5,587 bases of DNA. Origin: Bacilli bacterium (lineage in GTDB: Bacteria; Bacillota_I; Bacilli_A; Haloplasmatales; Haloplasmataceae). The translations under genes were made by a program, and so were the position numbers. How positions within the stretch are numbered: position 1 is the first letter of the stretch; the number at the start of each line of letters is the position of its first letter. This document shows, piece by piece, positions 5,537-5,587 of the stretch. The notes below the pieces were generated by a model. It worked only from the letters and a program-made list of their open reading frames with translations, was not told the DNA's origin and ran no database searches. Where the stretch lies: contig JAAZCR010000082.1 of assembly GCA_012513195.1 (NCBI GenBank), forward strand, positions 1 through 5,587, written 5' to 3'.

Positions 5537-5587
5537 CAATAATTATGTGTAAATGATTTTATAGGAAATCATCCTGTTGTTTAGTAC
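5529..5587 (-). repeat. Right arm of the 59-bp inverted repeat, cut by the window edge
   Basis: This is the reverse complement of 65-123 with 57 of 59 bases identical; the outer 52 are exact. The match runs up to the last base of the window, so the repeat may be longer. Its inner end overlaps the minus-strand terminator hairpin, which the left arm lacks. Confidence 0.9.

Larger units (their letters stand above)
5185..5587. other. Mostly non-coding right flank
   Basis: Beyond the operon terminator no well-supported gene is present. The region holds the doubtful minus-strand ORF, a 7-bp palindrome, an outward plus-strand promoter, a minus-strand terminator hairpin and the right arm of the long inverted repeat, each listed separately. 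The only plus-strand reading after the promoter is an eight-codon ORF at 5458 (MSDIISTS), which has no supporting signal. Confidence 0.6.

Noticed and set aside
65..5587. CRISPR array, tRNA or rRNA
   Set aside because: No regularly spaced direct repeats, no tRNA-like cloverleaf sequence and no rRNA motif seen on either strand.

Overview
The window is strongly AT-rich bacterial DNA read with the standard genetic code: TGA ends the 459-codon gene and Trp is written TGG. Gene style, AGGAGG ribosome binding sites and TATAAT-type promoters suggest a low-GC Bacillota or Mycoplasmatota-like bacterium of the Acholeplasma/Izemoplasma/Haloplasma sort. That assignment rests on style only, since no ribosomal or housekeeping marker is present.

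Left part (about 145-2112): a complete insertion sequence of about 1.97 kb on the minus strand. It has imperfect terminal inverted repeats beginning AAGTTTGACA, an intact 588-aa DDE transposase of the IS1634 group (IS4 superfamily), its own promoter with an extended -10, a terminator hairpin upstream of that promoter that blocks read-in transcription, and a second hairpin at the 3' end of the gene. No short target duplication is evident.

Middle part (2225-5184): a two-gene plus-strand transcription unit with a good promoter at 2225-2253, a 21-bp gap between the genes, and a hairpin terminator right after the second gene. Gene 1 (459 aa) has a cytosolic N-terminal part with a winged-helix-like and SAP-like region, then long Glu/Lys/Val-rich spacers and a hydrophobic helix at the extreme C-terminus, which gives a tail-anchored layout. 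Gene 2 (485 aa) has a signal peptide, about five Ig-like modules of the bacterial surface (DUF5011/Cry22-like) kind, and a C-terminal membrane anchor with a basic cytoplasmic tail. Together they would place one protein on the inside and one on the outside of the same membrane. A working partnership is inferred only from the shared operon.

Right part (5185-5587): mostly non-coding. It holds a doubtful minus-strand ORF, a small palindrome, a plus-strand promoter firing out of the window, a minus-strand terminator hairpin, and one arm of a 59-bp inverted repeat (57/59 identical) whose other arm lies at 65-123. The repeat arms therefore bracket nearly the whole window, including the IS and the two-gene operon.
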